DNA of 64,000 bases from Hyphomicrobiaceae bacterium (GTDB lineage: Bacteria; Pseudomonadota; Alphaproteobacteria; Rhizobiales; Hyphomicrobiaceae): contig JAKFWF010000042.1 in NCBI GenBank assembly GCA_021730785.1, positions 62,001-126,000 of the forward strand, written 5' to 3'. The translations under genes and the position numbers were made by a program. Each line of letters begins with the position of its first letter. Position 1 is the first letter of the stretch. Below the pieces are notes generated by a model, which saw only the letters and a program-made list of their open reading frames with translations, did no database searches and was not told the origin of the DNA. Positions 1-9,719 of this stretch are shown in pieces.

Positions 1-370
1 CCAGTGTGATGGACATATAGATCGGAAAGCGTCGATTTGGCAAGCAGATTCCATCAACGTGTCGATCAAGATCGTAAAAATCGACATGGTGGCTAGATGC
101 AGGTGTTGAATCGACATATCTGCAAATAAAATCGATTTTTATGACTTAGATCGACACATTTTTTGGACATGTCGATCCAATGGCTAAGTTGCCAGAACAT
201 GTCGATTTTCGCGTCTTCAATCGACATACAGGTGAATTACATCCATTGCATCGACACATTAGGAGGAATGTGTCGATATATGCAAAAAAATCAACATTTC
301 CTGTAACATCTGATGATTGAATCGACCCTTTGGCGGCATATGTCGATCAATTCAAATTTCATCGACATAT
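1..370. repeat. Phased array of GTCGAT/ATCGAC boxes, AT-rich, non-coding
   Basis: Fifteen copies of a short box (consensus ATGTCGAT, or its complement ATCGACAT) have their GTCGA/TCGAC centres at 33, 63, 83, 113, 133, 153, 173, 203, 223, 253, 274, 293, 324, 344 and 364. The box at 133 is ATCGAT and the one at 293 is TCAAC; both are degenerate. Centre-to-centre steps are about 30 bp when neighbours point the same way and about 20 bp when they point opposite ways, with no exception. Sequences between boxes are unrelated to each other and the stretch is much richer in A+T than the flanking genes. The array probably continues past the left edge of the window. I do not recognise the family; operator array, centromere-like site, structured RNA or mobile-element remnant are all possible. 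Confidence 0.85.
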
Positions 371-391
371 CTCTTGATTTCCGGGTCACCC

Positions 392-421
392 TTGACCGCA
401 CGGGCCCATTGGTGGCTCATA
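392..421 (+). promoter_or_regulatory. Possible leuS promoter
   Basis: TTGACC at 392-397 is followed after 18 bases by CTCATA at 416-421. The first hexamer is a good -35 match and the second is a weak -10. The pair lies between the box array and the leuS start at 458. A CCGGCCGA direct repeat follows at about 422-440. This is a weak prediction from consensus alone. Confidence 0.25.
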
Positions 422-457
422 CCGGCCGACATCCGGCCGACCGCTGAGAGATACCCC

Positions 458-3091
458 ATGGCATCCGAGACGCCCCCCGACGCCGCCCGCGAGCGCTACA
501 ACGCGGCCGCGCGGGAAAAGCATTGGCAAGGCGTCTGGGAGGCGCGCGAAACGTTCAAGACCTCGAACGTGGATCGTCGGCCCAAGTGCTACGTGCTCGA
601 GATGTTCCCCTATCCCTCGGGGCGCATCCACATGGGCCACGTGCGCAACTACGCCCTGGGCGATGTGTTCGCCCGCTACAAGCGCGCCAAGGGGTTCAAC
701 GTGCTCCATCCCATGGGTTGGGACGCATTCGGCATGCCGGCCGAAAACGCCGCCATGGAAAAGAAGACCCATCCGGCCAAATGGACCTACGAAAACATCG
801 CTGCGATGAAGAAGCAGCTGAAATCCATGGGACTTTCGCTCGATTGGTCACGCGAGATCGCGACTTGCGACGTGGCCTACTACCACCAGCAGCAGAAGCT
901 GTTTCTGGCCATGTACAAGAAGGGCCTCGCCTATCGCGGCGTGGGTCGGGTCAACTGGGATCCCGTCGACCAGACCGTGCTGGCCAACGAACAGGTGATC
1001 GACGGGCGCGGTTGGCGCTCGAATGCCCTGGTCGAGCAGCGCGAAATGCCGTCCTGGTATTTCAGGATCACCAAGTACAGCGATGAACTGCTGGACGAGC
1101 TCGCAACCCTGGAGCGCTGGCCGGAAAAAGTGCGCCTGATGCAGGCCAATTGGATCGGCCGCTCAGAAGGCCTGTTGATGCACTACGCGCTGTCCGGCAA
1201 GGCCCTGCCGAAGGGCAAGAAGTGGGCGGAGCTCGAAGTGTTCACCACCCGCGCCGACACCATCTTTGGCGGCTCGTTCTGCGCGCTGTCGCCCGGACAC
1301 CCACTGACCGTCGAACTGGCAAGGAAAAGCAAGGGTCTCCAGACGTTCATCGAGGAATGTGCCAAGACGGGCACCTCGGCCGAGGAAATGGCGAAGGCCG
1401 AGAAACTGGGCTTCGACACCGGTCTCGAGGCGACGCATCCCTTGATTCCGAACCGGAAAATCCCAGTGTTCGTCGCCAACTTCGTGCTCATGGGATACGG
1501 CACAGGGGCGATCTTCGGCTGTCCCGGTCATGACCAGCGCGACTACGACTTCGCGGCCAAGTATCATTTGCCGATCACGCCGGTGGTGGTGCCCGAAGAC
1601 CAGGATGCCCGTACGTTCCACCTGGCGGGCAAGGCCTACGACGGGCCCGGCAGAATCGCCAACTCTGGATTGCTCGATGGCATGACGATCGAGACGGCCA
1701 AGGCCGAAGTTGCCCGCCAGCTCGAGGACATCGGCAAGGGCAAGCGCCGGACCATGTACCGGCTGCGTGACTGGGGTCTGTCGCGCCAGCGCTATTGGGG
1801 CTGTCCGATCCCGATCATCCACTGCGATGCATGCGGTCCGCAGGCCGTGCCGGACGAGCAGTTGCCGGTGAAGTTGCCGGACGATGTCACCTTCGACGTA
1901 CCGGGCAACCCGCTGCTGCAGCATCCGACGTGGAAGCATTGCGCATGCCCGGCGTGTGGCAAAGCGGCGACGCGAGAGACGGATACGATGGACACGTTTG
2001 TCGATTCATCGTGGTACTTCGTGCGCTTTACGGCGCCCGATGCCGAGACCCCGACCGACCTCAAGGCCGCCAAATACTGGCTGCCCGTCGACCAGTACAT
2101 CGGTGGCATCGAGCACGCGATCCTGCATCTGCTCTATTCGCGCTTTTTCGCCCGTGCGATGGGCGCTACAAAGCATCTGCCACCCGGCATGAAAGAGCCG
2201 TTCGGCGGCATGTTCACGCAAGGCATGGTGACGCATGAGACCTACAAGAGCAGCAACGGTAACTGGCTGCTGCCCGCTGAAATAAAGATCGAGGAGGGTC
2301 ACAACGGCCGCTTGGCGACCGAAATCGCGACGGGTGCCCCGGTCGAGATTGGTGATATCGTCAAGATGTCGAAGTCCAAGAAAAACCTCGTCGACCCGGA
2401 CGACATCATCGCCAGTTTCGGCGCCGATTGCGCGCGTTGGTTCGTGTTGTCCGATAGCCCGCCCGATTTGGACCGGATTTGGACGGAGGGCGGCATCGCG
2501 GGTGCGAACAGGTTCGTCCAGCGCATCTGGCGGCTGATCGAAGATGCGGCGGTGGTGGCTTCGCCCACAGGCACGAAGCCGCCAGCGCACCTGAGCGATG
2601 ATGCCATCGAATTGCGCCGCGCCGCCCACAAGGCACTCGCCGGCGTCGCCCTCGCCATCGAAACCTTGCGGTTCAACGTTGGCATCGCGCAGATCTACGA
2701 ATTTGCCAAGGCCGTTCAGGCGGCAATTCCCCGCCAGGGCGCTGATCACGCCTGGGCTCTGCGCGAGGCGACCGAGTTCCTGGTCCACATGATTGGGCCG
2801 ATGATGCCACATCTGGCGGAGGAGTGCTGGGCGCGGCTTGGATACAACACCTTGCACGCAGATCAGCCTTGGCCGCAGGTGGACGAGGCCCTTCTCGTTG
2901 ACGACACGATCACCATTGCCGTACAGGTCAATGGTAAGCGGAGGGACGAGCTGAGAATTGCGCGTACCGCGGCGAACGCCGAGGTGGAGGCCGCGGCCCT
3001 TGGTTTAGAGGGCGTGGTGCGAGCCATGGAAGGCAAACCGGCACGCAAAGTCATCGTCGTGCCGCAGAGGATCGTGAATGTCGTCGTCTGA
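458..3091 (+). CDS. leuS: Leucyl-tRNA synthetase
   Basis: This class I aminoacyl-tRNA synthetase charges tRNA-Leu with leucine in the cytoplasm. The 877-residue protein has HMGH (HIGH signature) at about residues 58-61 and KMSKS at about 636-640. Between them is the CP1 editing domain, with a threonine-rich [10 protein letters not shown] segment and HDQRDYDF, whose aspartate is used in editing. The ATG at 458 was chosen over an upstream in-frame ATG at 317, because the extra 47 residues would come from the AT-rich box array and the homologous region begins at MASETP. A GAGAG lies 8 bases upstream. The 3' end overlaps lptE by 14 bases, so leuS, lptE and holA are probably one transcript, as is common in alphaproteobacteria. 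Confidence 0.97.
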   Translation: MASETPPDAARERYNAAAREKHWQGVWEARETFKTSNVDRRPKCYVLEMFPYPSGRIHMGHVRNYALGDVFARYKRAKGFNVLHPMGWDAFGMPAENAAMEKKTHPAKWTYENIAAMKKQLKSMGLSLDWSREIATCDVAYYHQQQKLFLAMYKKGLAYRGVGRVNWDPVDQTVLANEQVIDGRGWRSNALVEQREMPSWYFRITKYSDELLDELATLERWPEKVRLMQANWIGRSEGLLMHYALSGKALPKGKKWAELEVFTTRADTIFGGSFCALSPGHPLTVELARKSKGLQTFIEECAKTGTSAEEMAKAEKLGFDTGLEATHPLIPNRKIPVFVANFVLMGYGTGAIFGCPGHDQRDYDFAAKYHLPITPVVVPEDQDARTFHLAGKAYDGPGRIANSGLLDGMTIETAKAEVARQLEDIGKGKRRTMYRLRDWGLSRQRYWGCPIPIIHCDACGPQAVPDEQLPVKLPDDVTFDVPGNPLLQHPTWKHCACPACGKAATRETDTMDTFVDSSWYFVRFTAPDAETPTDLKAAKYWLPVDQYIGGIEHAILHLLYSRFFARAMGATKHLPPGMKEPFGGMFTQGMVTHETYKSSNGNWLLPAEIKIEEGHNGRLATEIATGAPVEIGDIVKMSKSKKNLVDPDDIIASFGADCARWFVLSDSPPDLDRIWTEGGIAGANRFVQRIWRLIEDAAVVASPTGTKPPAHLSDDAIELRRAAHKALAGVALAIETLRFNVGIAQIYEFAKAVQAAIPRQGADHAWALREATEFLVHMIGPMMPHLAEECWARLGYNTLHADQPWPQVDEALLVDDTITIAVQVNGKRRDELRIARTAANAEVEAAALGLEGVVRAMEGKPARKVIVVPQRIVNVVV

Positions 3092-3623
3092 CAAGCGTTC
3101 GAGGTCTGGCCTGAACGGCGTGCTGGTCGCGGCGCTGGCGGCCGTCGTGCTGTCTGCCTGCAGTGAGGGCGCCGGCTTCCGGCCGCTCTATGCCACGGCG
3201 CCGGGCGGCATCGGCGTCAACGAAAAGCTCAACCAGATCGATATCCCGACCATTCCGAGCCGCGTTGGCCAGCGGGTTCGCAACGAGTTGATCTTCGAGA
3301 ACAATGGCGGGGCCCTGCCGACGGGCGCAGTGTATCGCCTGGAAGTCGTGATCCGTGAAGCGCTCGCCTCTACGTTGGTACGCAGCGACGGCGAGTCGGC
3401 GGCCCAGATCTACAGTCTAGATGCCCAGTTCAAGCTGATCCGGATCGCCGACAAGAAAGTGGTGCTCAACGGTGTCAGCTACGGCCGCGCCGGATTCGAA
3501 CGGTTCAACCAGATCTATTCCAACGTTCGCGCCCGCGAAGACGCAGAGAACCGCGCTGCCCGCACAGTTGCCATGGATTTGCGCGCTCGGCTGGCCGCAT
3601 TCCTCGCCACCGCGACCAACTGA
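3078..3623 (+). CDS. lptE: LPS-assembly lipoprotein LptE
   Basis: LptE is the outer-membrane lipoprotein that plugs the LptD barrel and helps insert lipopolysaccharide. The 181-residue protein starts with a charged stretch, a hydrophobic helix and a lipobox (LSAC, cysteine at about residue 28), so it should be lipidated and exported. The mature part starts GFRPLYA, typical of alphaproteobacterial LptE (older name LPS-assembly protein RlpB). The ATG lies inside the end of leuS with AGAGGA just upstream, which suggests translational coupling. Identification rests on the lipobox, size and the conserved leuS-lptE-holA order. Confidence 0.9.
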   Translation: MSSSDKRSRSGLNGVLVAALAAVVLSACSEGAGFRPLYATAPGGIGVNEKLNQIDIPTIPSRVGQRVRNELIFENNGGALPTGAVYRLEVVIREALASTLVRSDGESAAQIYSLDAQFKLIRIADKKVVLNGVSYGRAGFERFNQIYSNVRAREDAENRAARTVAMDLRARLAAFLATATN

Positions 3624-3642
3624 CGGCTCGACGCAGGCGCCC

Positions 3643-4674
3643 ATGGTTGCGCTGAAGTCATCCGACGTTCCCTCCTTCTTGAAGTCGGCAGACCCGCGGA
3701 TTGAGTGCATCCTGGTCTTCGGCACCGATCCAGGGCAGGTCGCCGAGACCGCTCGGGTCATTGCCAGCCGTCTTGCTGAATCATCGACCCCGCCGGGCGA
3801 AATCCTGCGCATCGAGGATGTGGACCTCGACAGTGACCCCGATCGCCTCGCCGTCGAGTTGCGGACGATGCAGATGTTCGGTGGCCCCAAGATTGTGCGC
3901 TCGAGCGCGAGTCGGCGCATCACCGCCCAGAGCCTCGGCCCCTTGCTTGACGGTAATCTCACCGGGCGCCTCGTCGTGGAGGCCGGCAACCTGAAGCCGG
4001 ACGATGCTCTACGGGCGTTGTTTGAAAAGAGCGAGAAGGCCGCCGCCATCGCCTGCTATGCTGATAGCGCCGGCGATCTCGACCGGCTGGTGCGCGAGGT
4101 TCTGGGGGCGGCGGGACAGACGATCAGCGGCGATGCCCGCCAACTGCTGCTGGCCAGGCTCGGCGCCGATCGTGCGCTGTCGCGTGCGGAAGTCGAAAAG
4201 CTCTCGCTCTTCGCGCAAGGCCGCCCGGCCATCGAGATCGAGGATGTGGAGGCCATTGTCGGTGATGCGTCCGAGCAATCCACCGACCGCATCATCGACA
4301 GCGCCGCCGCCGGCCGCTCCGGCATCGCCGTCACCGAGTTCGACCGGGCGATGGCGGCCGGCGAAAATGCGCAAGTGATCATCGGCGCGATCCAACGGCA
4401 CTTCCACCGCCTGCACCGGGTGCGTGCGGCAATCGACGCCGGCCGCACCTTCGATGACGCGACGCGGGGCCTGCGCCCACCGCTGTTCTTCAAGACCAAG
4501 GGTAGTTTCCAGGCGCAGATCGGCTTGTGGACAGTGGAGCGGCTGACCGATGCCCGCGCCCGCATCGCACGGGCAGCGCTGGCGGCGCGCCGCAGCGGGG
4601 ATCTAGAAGAGATCATCGCCGAGCGGCTGCTGGTCGAGCTCAGTGCGCTGGCGGCACTCGGCAAGCGCAGCTGA
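3643..4674 (+). CDS. holA: DNA polymerase III subunit delta
   Basis: The delta subunit of the clamp loader opens the beta sliding clamp during replication. The protein is 343 residues with the usual HolA layout: an N-terminal AAA-like domain without a functional P-loop (ILVFGTDPGQ near residue 25), a lid with IRQ/IGAIQRHF-type motifs around residue 250 and a helical C-terminal collar. The start at 3643 (MVALKSSD) gives a normal family length; a longer in-frame extension would overlap lptE by about 150 bases. It lies 19 bases downstream of lptE. Confidence 0.93.
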   Translation: MVALKSSDVPSFLKSADPRIECILVFGTDPGQVAETARVIASRLAESSTPPGEILRIEDVDLDSDPDRLAVELRTMQMFGGPKIVRSSASRRITAQSLGPLLDGNLTGRLVVEAGNLKPDDALRALFEKSEKAAAIACYADSAGDLDRLVREVLGAAGQTISGDARQLLLARLGADRALSRAEVEKLSLFAQGRPAIEIEDVEAIVGDASEQSTDRIIDSAAAGRSGIAVTEFDRAMAAGENAQVIIGAIQRHFHRLHRVRAAIDAGRTFDDATRGLRPPLFFKTKGSFQAQIGLWTVERLTDARARIARAALAARRSGDLEEIIAERLLVELSALAALGKRS

Positions 4675-4802
4675 GGCCAGTACGCAGGTACGCAGGCTCC
4701 TCCCGCTCCGATTGCGCCGCACGGCCGGCCCATCGGCGCCACAAAGGCTGCCTACATCCCGGTTGTGCTCATAGGAGCGCGATTGGACCCGCAGATCCCG
4801 CC

Positions 4803-7277
4803 ATGCTCGCAGCCTTCCGCCTGCTGATCCGACTTTGCGAGTGGACGGTCGCTGTGCCCGTTTGGGCGGCGCGCGCATTCATCACCGGCATTGTGTTCAA
4901 TCCGCGCCTGGGTGCTGCGCGCTATGTGGTGTGGGCGGCAGCGGGCTACCTCGCCTTTGCCCTCACCCTCGTCTATGTCGCAGCGCCCCTGCGCGGCATG
5001 ATCGGTGGGCACTTCCTGGCCGACAAGCTGCGTTACGATGCCGAGCGCTGGCTGGCGACTGCGGTCTACGACGCCAAGGGCAACTTCGTTGGTACCTTCG
5101 ATCCGCGCCTCGATAGCCGCCGCGACGTGAACTACACCGATGCGGCAATCGAACTCGGCGGCTACACGGCCAACCCGGACCACAAGTCGATCCCCGTGCG
5201 CGAGGTGCCGCCCGACTACTGGCGATGCCTCGCCTATCACGAGGACCGCTACATCGGCACCATTCTCAACCCCTACGGCATCGACCTGATCGGCGTGCTG
5301 AAAATCCCTTATTCGTCGGTGCGCCGATCGATCGCCTTGCGCCGGCCGACGCTGGGCGTCGGCGGCTCGACCCTGCCGATGCAGTTCGCACGCGTCATCT
5401 ACAACACGCCGCCCAGTTCCAGCGAAGGCGGCTTCACCAAGTTGAAGCGCAAGATCGGCGAGTGGTGGCTGGCCCCCGTCATCTATGACGTACTGACCCG
5501 GGGCGGCGATCGCACGCCCTTGAAGCAGTGGGCCGCCGACCACATCTGGCTGGCACAACGCACGGGCGGTGCGCCGCTGCACGGCGTCGAGACCACGGCG
5601 CGCGTGCTGTTCGGCCGCGAAGCGAAGGATCTGACGACGGCGCAGCAGTATGTACTGGCGTCCGCCGTCAATAAGCCGGTCATTCTGCTCGAAGGCAACG
5701 AGCGCCTCAACGAGGTGCGGCTCGACCGCTGGCGCTATATCGCCGAAGTGCGCGCCCGCACCTGCGCCGAGAAGCTGATCAAGAACGAGACCGAGCAGAA
5801 GAAGGTGATCTTCGAGCTGGTCGAAATGGCGAGCGGGCCGCCGGACCCCAAGGTCAAGCCGAAACTGCAGGAGGCGCTGGAGCACTTCGCGCCGACGCTG
5901 GCAAAATCGGCCCAGGCGAGCCCGACGGTGCGCGCCAACGCGCTCATGCCAGCGGCTCGCCTCGGCATCCGCGAGGAGATGAAGCAGGTTTTCGGCTTCG
6001 ATTGGCGCAATTACGTGCGCGGCGTCACGACCACGCTCGACGTGATCGAAAACCTGCGCTTCCGCGAGACGATCCGCGGTGAACTCGCCAAGCTCGACGG
6101 CCAGTGGGGGCAGAAGTTCAATTCCGGCTGGACCCTTGATCCGGCCAAGATCGGCGCCGACCGGCAAAGCCCGCATGTGATCGTGGTGGCGGCCAACACG
6201 CGCGGCGAGATCGTGCGCTACTACGACAGCACCGAGAGTGCCGCCTACTTCGGCACGTCGTCGGCGCGCTCCAGCGAGACCGGCCAGTACCTGCGCGAGC
6301 GTGAATCCCGTTCGATCGCTTCGACGGGCAAAATCCTGTCGGCGATTGCCATTGCCAATGAGCACAAGGACCGTGTCGACAGCGCCTATGTCGACAGCGA
6401 AGCTCCCGACCGGGGGGGCGAGACCTGTGCCAAGGGACTGGCCGCTGCCGGTGCCGACGGGCGCACCCGCCGCGCGCTCGTCGCCTTCGCCTGCTCGCTC
6501 AACCGGCCGCTCGAATGGCGCACCGCCCAGATCGGGCAAGAGCGCATCGCCCGGCTGATCGACGCCTTTGGTTTCAACCTGCCGCCGGGCCAGGGCACGG
6601 CCGAGGCGACGCCGCCGTCGACCGCAGTGGTGCGCGGTCTCATCACCGGTTCGCCGCAGCGCGTGCACCAGATGGCGGGCGTGGTGCTTGGCAGTCTCCT
6701 CGACCATGGCGGCAAGCCGGTGCGGCTGCCGACGCTGGTGCGCGCCTGGGATTTCGTCGCGCCCGAGCATGCGATGATTGCCGAGCATGACCGTTCGGCC
6801 GATATCGTGCCCAACAAGATCATCAAGCGTGAGGGCACGGGTCTGCTGAAAGCGTTGCTGCAGGCGCCGATCTGCTACACGGCGGGCGGCCAGAGCCATG
6901 GCACGTTGAAGGGGTTGTCGCATTGGTGTGCCGAGCGGCGGGCGGATCTCAAGCTGCATTTCGCAAAGACCGGCACGTCGGTCACGGACGATGTCAACAG
7001 CACGGTCGACACTTGGATCGCCGGTGGCCTGCAGTTCGCTAACGGTGCCGCCTATTCCTATGTGGTGCTGGTCGGCACCGGCACGACGTCGCAAGCCTGG
7101 TCGCGCAGCCTGCACGCAGCCCAACTCGGCGTGCCGCTCGCCGACGCACTACTGAAGGACCTGGAAGGCCATGCGCGCGGCAACGCGACCGCAAGCCTGG
7201 CGCCGAAACAGCTGGCCTCCTGGCCAGCGGCCGTTGCCCAGTCGGCGCCCGCCAAGCCTAAACGCTTGACACCGTAG
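4803..7277 (+). CDS. Divergent class A penicillin-binding protein (GT51 plus transpeptidase)
   Basis: The product is predicted to polymerise and cross-link peptidoglycan in the periplasm. The 824-residue protein has an N-terminal membrane helix (about residues 42-62), then a family 51 glycosyltransferase region with HEDRYIG and GGSTLPMQFAR. The C-terminal half has the three penicillin-binding motifs in order: STGK (SxxK), SLN (SxN) and KTGTS (KTG). The GT51 motifs are altered: the usual histidine after the EDR motif and the QQ of GGSTxxQQ are not conserved. The start at 4803 puts the helix near the N terminus; earlier in-frame sequence would overlap holA. It could be a specialised rather than housekeeping enzyme. 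Confidence 0.85.
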   Translation: MLAAFRLLIRLCEWTVAVPVWAARAFITGIVFNPRLGAARYVVWAAAGYLAFALTLVYVAAPLRGMIGGHFLADKLRYDAERWLATAVYDAKGNFVGTFDPRLDSRRDVNYTDAAIELGGYTANPDHKSIPVREVPPDYWRCLAYHEDRYIGTILNPYGIDLIGVLKIPYSSVRRSIALRRPTLGVGGSTLPMQFARVIYNTPPSSSEGGFTKLKRKIGEWWLAPVIYDVLTRGGDRTPLKQWAADHIWLAQRTGGAPLHGVETTARVLFGREAKDLTTAQQYVLASAVNKPVILLEGNERLNEVRLDRWRYIAEVRARTCAEKLIKNETEQKKVIFELVEMASGPPDPKVKPKLQEALEHFAPTLAKSAQASPTVRANALMPAARLGIREEMKQVFGFDWRNYVRGVTTTLDVIENLRFRETIRGELAKLDGQWGQKFNSGWTLDPAKIGADRQSPHVIVVAANTRGEIVRYYDSTESAAYFGTSSARSSETGQYLRERESRSIASTGKILSAIAIANEHKDRVDSAYVDSEAPDRGGETCAKGLAAAGADGRTRRALVAFACSLNRPLEWRTAQIGQERIARLIDAFGFNLPPGQGTAEATPPSTAVVRGLITGSPQRVHQMAGVVLGSLLDHGGKPVRLPTLVRAWDFVAPEHAMIAEHDRSADIVPNKIIKREGTGLLKALLQAPICYTAGGQSHGTLKGLSHWCAERRADLKLHFAKTGTSVTDDVNSTVDTWIAGGLQFANGAAYSYVVLVGTGTTSQAWSRSLHAAQLGVPLADALLKDLEGHARGNATASLAPKQLASWPAAVAQSAPAKPKRLTP

Positions 7278-7355
7278 CCCTTCATGCGCGACCCACTGTC
7301 GGGATCGCAATGAAGCTCACGCGACCCCGTTCAAGCCTTCTCCAGAGAGTGTCCG

Positions 7356-7598
7356 ATGGCCGCCGGTCTCGTCCCCCATTTTGCCAACGACAAGGGCGTC
7401 GAAAAGATCTTCGTCGGCGTGAAGGAGCTGCAGTGCATGGGCGCGCGCGATCCGTTCGACCACCCGCACGTGTTCCTCGACATGGGAGGTGACAACCAGG
7501 TGCTGTGCCCCTACTGCTCGACGCTCTACATCCACGATGCGCGCGTTGGCGCTGACGAGAGCGACCCGGCCGGCTGCATCGTCGACAAAGCCGCATGA
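7356..7598 (+). CDS. Small zinc-finger domain protein (zf-CHCC type)
   Basis: This 80-residue protein has a CHCC-type zinc site: a cysteine in LQCMG, a histidine pair in DHPH and a CPYC pair near residue 51. This is the same layout as the small zinc finger of the complex I accessory subunit NDUFS6 and its bacterial relatives. The bacterial proteins have no firmly established function. The stop codon overlaps the next start (ATGA), so translation is coupled to the monooxygenase gene. Confidence 0.85.
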   Translation: MAAGLVPHFANDKGVEKIFVGVKELQCMGARDPFDHPHVFLDMGGDNQVLCPYCSTLYIHDARVGADESDPAGCIVDKAA

Positions 7599-8767
7599 GC
7601 GCTGCAACCGTCCTGATCGTCGGCGGCGGGATTGGCGGGCTGGCGACGGCTCTTGCATTGTCGCAGGTGGGGTTCAGCTGTAAGGTTCTCGAACGCCGCG
7701 CAGCGTTCGCCGAAGCTGGCGCCGGCATTCAGATCGGACCGAACGGCACGCGGCTGCTGCGCGCGATCGGCGCGGCAGACCATCTGCGGGGCCAGGTCGG
7801 GTCGCCAAGCGCGATCATGGTGCGCGACGGCAAGTCCGGGGCGACGTTGAGCACCCTACCACTCGGTGGCTGGATCGAGACGCGCCACGGCGCTCCGTAC
7901 TGGACCGCGCACCGCGCTGATCTGCATGCGGCCCTGCTGGCAGCCGCCCGTGCACGGCCGCAAATCGAGATCACGTGCGGGTTCGATGTTGCGCATATCG
8001 ACCAGGGGGAGCTGACGGTGATGGCGCGCAGTGCCGATGGCCGGTCGGTAACGGCCAGCAGCCTGATCGGCGCGGATGGGTTCAACTCCGCCGTCCGCCG
8101 CCTGCTGTTTGGCGCCATCGCCCAGCAGCCGAGCGGCCGCGTTGCCGCGCGTGCCGTCGTAGCGGTGGATGAGAATGAGCCAGCGGCTTTCGCGCGCAAT
8201 GTCGGCGTCTGGCTCGCGCCACGGGCCCACGTGGTGCACTATCCGGTCCGTGCCGGACGGGAAATCGCGCTTGTCGTCGTCACGCAGGATGATGCGCACT
8301 TCGACGGTTGGGACACGCAGATCACGGCCGCAAGTGTGCTCGAACAGGTCGCGGGTCTGGCACCACCGCTGCTTGCTCTGCTGCACCGTGCCCGGGAGTG
8401 GCGGCAATGGTCGCTCGTGACCACGCCGCCGCTCGCCGCGTGGTCGAAGGGGCGCGTGGTTCTGGCCGGCGATGCCACCGGGCCGATCATGCCGTTTCTC
8501 GCACAGGGCGCAGCGATGGCGCTGGAGGACGCGGCCACTCTGGCACATGCCTATGAGCGGCATGCTGATGTTCCAGCCGCGCTGGCGGCCTACGAGACCG
8601 CCCGGCGTCCGCGTCGCCAGCGCGTCGCCACGACCGCGACGCGTAACGGACAGATCTATCATCTGGCGGGTGCGGTAGCGGTTGCCCGCAATCTGACGCT
8701 GCGGGCACTGCCGGGCACCAACGTCATGGCCGGCTTCGACTGGCTCTACGGCCACCAAATCCCGTAA
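7595..8767 (+). CDS. FAD-dependent aromatic monooxygenase (salicylate hydroxylase-like)
   Basis: This 390-residue group A flavoprotein monooxygenase uses NAD(P)H and oxygen to hydroxylate an aromatic ring. It has the N-terminal FAD-binding GGGIGG motif (about residue 9), the DG motif in GADGFNS (about residue 160) and the GD motif in LAGDATGPI (about residue 290). The closest named types are salicylate hydroxylase and 3-hydroxybenzoate 6-hydroxylase; UbiH-like ubiquinone hydroxylases are an alternative. The substrate cannot be read from the sequence. It is translationally coupled to the upstream zinc-finger gene. Confidence 0.85.
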   Translation: MSAATVLIVGGGIGGLATALALSQVGFSCKVLERRAAFAEAGAGIQIGPNGTRLLRAIGAADHLRGQVGSPSAIMVRDGKSGATLSTLPLGGWIETRHGAPYWTAHRADLHAALLAAARARPQIEITCGFDVAHIDQGELTVMARSADGRSVTASSLIGADGFNSAVRRLLFGAIAQQPSGRVAARAVVAVDENEPAAFARNVGVWLAPRAHVVHYPVRAGREIALVVVTQDDAHFDGWDTQITAASVLEQVAGLAPPLLALLHRAREWRQWSLVTTPPLAAWSKGRVVLAGDATGPIMPFLAQGAAMALEDAATLAHAYERHADVPAALAAYETARRPRRQRVATTATRNGQIYHLAGAVAVARNLTLRALPGTNVMAGFDWLYGHQIP

Positions 8768-8789
8768 TGCTCAGGCTCCAAAGGAAAGT

Positions 8790-8960
8790 TCTGGCTTGTA
8801 GGTTGGGTTAGCGGGTCGCGGTGGCTGCGATTAGTGTGCGATTCTGGTTCCCGCGTAACCCAACGACCGCCCGCGGAGTGTTGGGTTACGGCGGAACAGT
8901 TGTCTGCATCTTGGTCGCAACACTACCGGCCGCCTAATCCAACCTACGATGCGGCCACCG
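8790..8960. repeat. Intergenic GTTGGGTTA / TAACCCAAC inverted repeats
   Basis: Between the converging monooxygenase and dehalogenase genes there are four related blocks: GTAGGTTGGGTTAGCG (about 8800), CGCGTAACCCAACG (about 8852), GTGTTGGGTTACGG (about 8879) and TAATCCAACCTACG (about 8936). They alternate in orientation and can fold into hairpins, in the manner of dispersed REP/MITE-like repeats seen between convergent genes. No open reading frame of note is present. It may also act as a transcription stop for both sides. Confidence 0.6.
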
Positions 8961-8973
8961 TATTCCGGAATGC

Positions 8974-9684
8974 TCAGCGCGCGAGGGAGGCCGCCAGCTC
9001 GGCGAAATCGGCGGCGATCAGGTCGGGCTGATGCGGCGTTTCGCCGAACGGGCGCTTGCGGCGATCGATGAAGGCTGCGCGCATGCCGAAGGATTTCGCG
9101 CCGATGCAATCGAAGGCGTGGTTGGCGACGAACAGCACACTCGCTCGATCGACGCCGATGATCTCGCAGGCTTTCGCGTAGGTCCGCCAATGGGGCTTGA
9201 AGTAGCCCGCTTCCTCGACCGAGATCACGTGGTCGAAGGGGAAGCCGATATGCGGGCCGGCGGCTGCCAGCATGTCGCGGTCACCGTTGGACAGAATGGC
9301 GAGCTTATAGCCAGCAGCCCGAAGTGCTTCCAGGGCCGCCACCACGTCCGGGAACGGCTTCAGGCGCTCGATCTCGCTCACCAGCCACATGACCTCGGCC
9401 TGGGTGTAGGCGATTTTGCAGCGATCCATGACGTGGCTCACGGCCCGATGGCCGATCTGGCGATAGGGCGTGTGGCCACGGTCGAGCAGCGCATCGATCA
9501 TGGAGTTTTCGAAGTGCGTGCGCCGCCACCAGGTGACGAAGCTCGACGGATCGCCGCTCCAGCCCTTGGCCTTGAGGAACGGAGTTACGGCCCTGGTCAG
9601 GCCGCCTTGCATGTCGACGATGGTGCCGTACTGGTCGAAGGCGAGGACTTTGATCTCGCGCTTCAGAATCTCGTCGCGCTCCAT
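8974..9684 (-). CDS. Haloacid dehalogenase, type II
   Basis: This HAD-superfamily hydrolase of 236 residues is predicted to remove halide from L-2-haloacids by attack of an aspartate. The nucleophile lies in FDQYGTIVD near the N terminus (DxYGT is the type II signature). Further on are LSNGD (motif II serine/asparagine), a lysine in GYFKP (motif III) and an aspartate in NHAFDCIGA (motif IV). All catalytic positions are kept. True haloacid substrates are not certain, since many family members act on other compounds. It follows the response-regulator gene by about 35 bases and may share its transcript. Confidence 0.88.
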   Translation of the reverse strand: MERDEILKREIKVLAFDQYGTIVDMQGGLTRAVTPFLKAKGWSGDPSSFVTWWRRTHFENSMIDALLDRGHTPYRQIGHRAVSHVMDRCKIAYTQAEVMWLVSEIERLKPFPDVVAALEALRAAGYKLAILSNGDRDMLAAAGPHIGFPFDHVISVEEAGYFKPHWRTYAKACEIIGVDRASVLFVANHAFDCIGAKSFGMRAAFIDRRKRPFGETPHQPDLIAADFAELAASLAR

Positions 9685-9719
9685 CTTAAGTCCTGGCTCT
9701 CGATCGCATGTTGTGGCGG

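Noticed and set aside
1-370. CRISPR or TIGR-like guide array
   Set aside because: Box order is irregular (30, 20, 30, 20, 20, 20...), boxes are 6-8 bases in both orientations, and no effector or Cas-like gene is in the window, so a guide array is not supported.
317-457. N-terminal extension of LeuRS by 47 residues
   Set aside because: The reading frame runs from the AT-rich box array and does not look like LeuRS; the ATG at 458 gives the normal family length.
4752-7124. 790-codon reading frame on the minus strand
   Set aside because: It lies opposite the penicillin-binding protein gene, whose motifs are clear; long antisense frames are expected in high-GC sequence.
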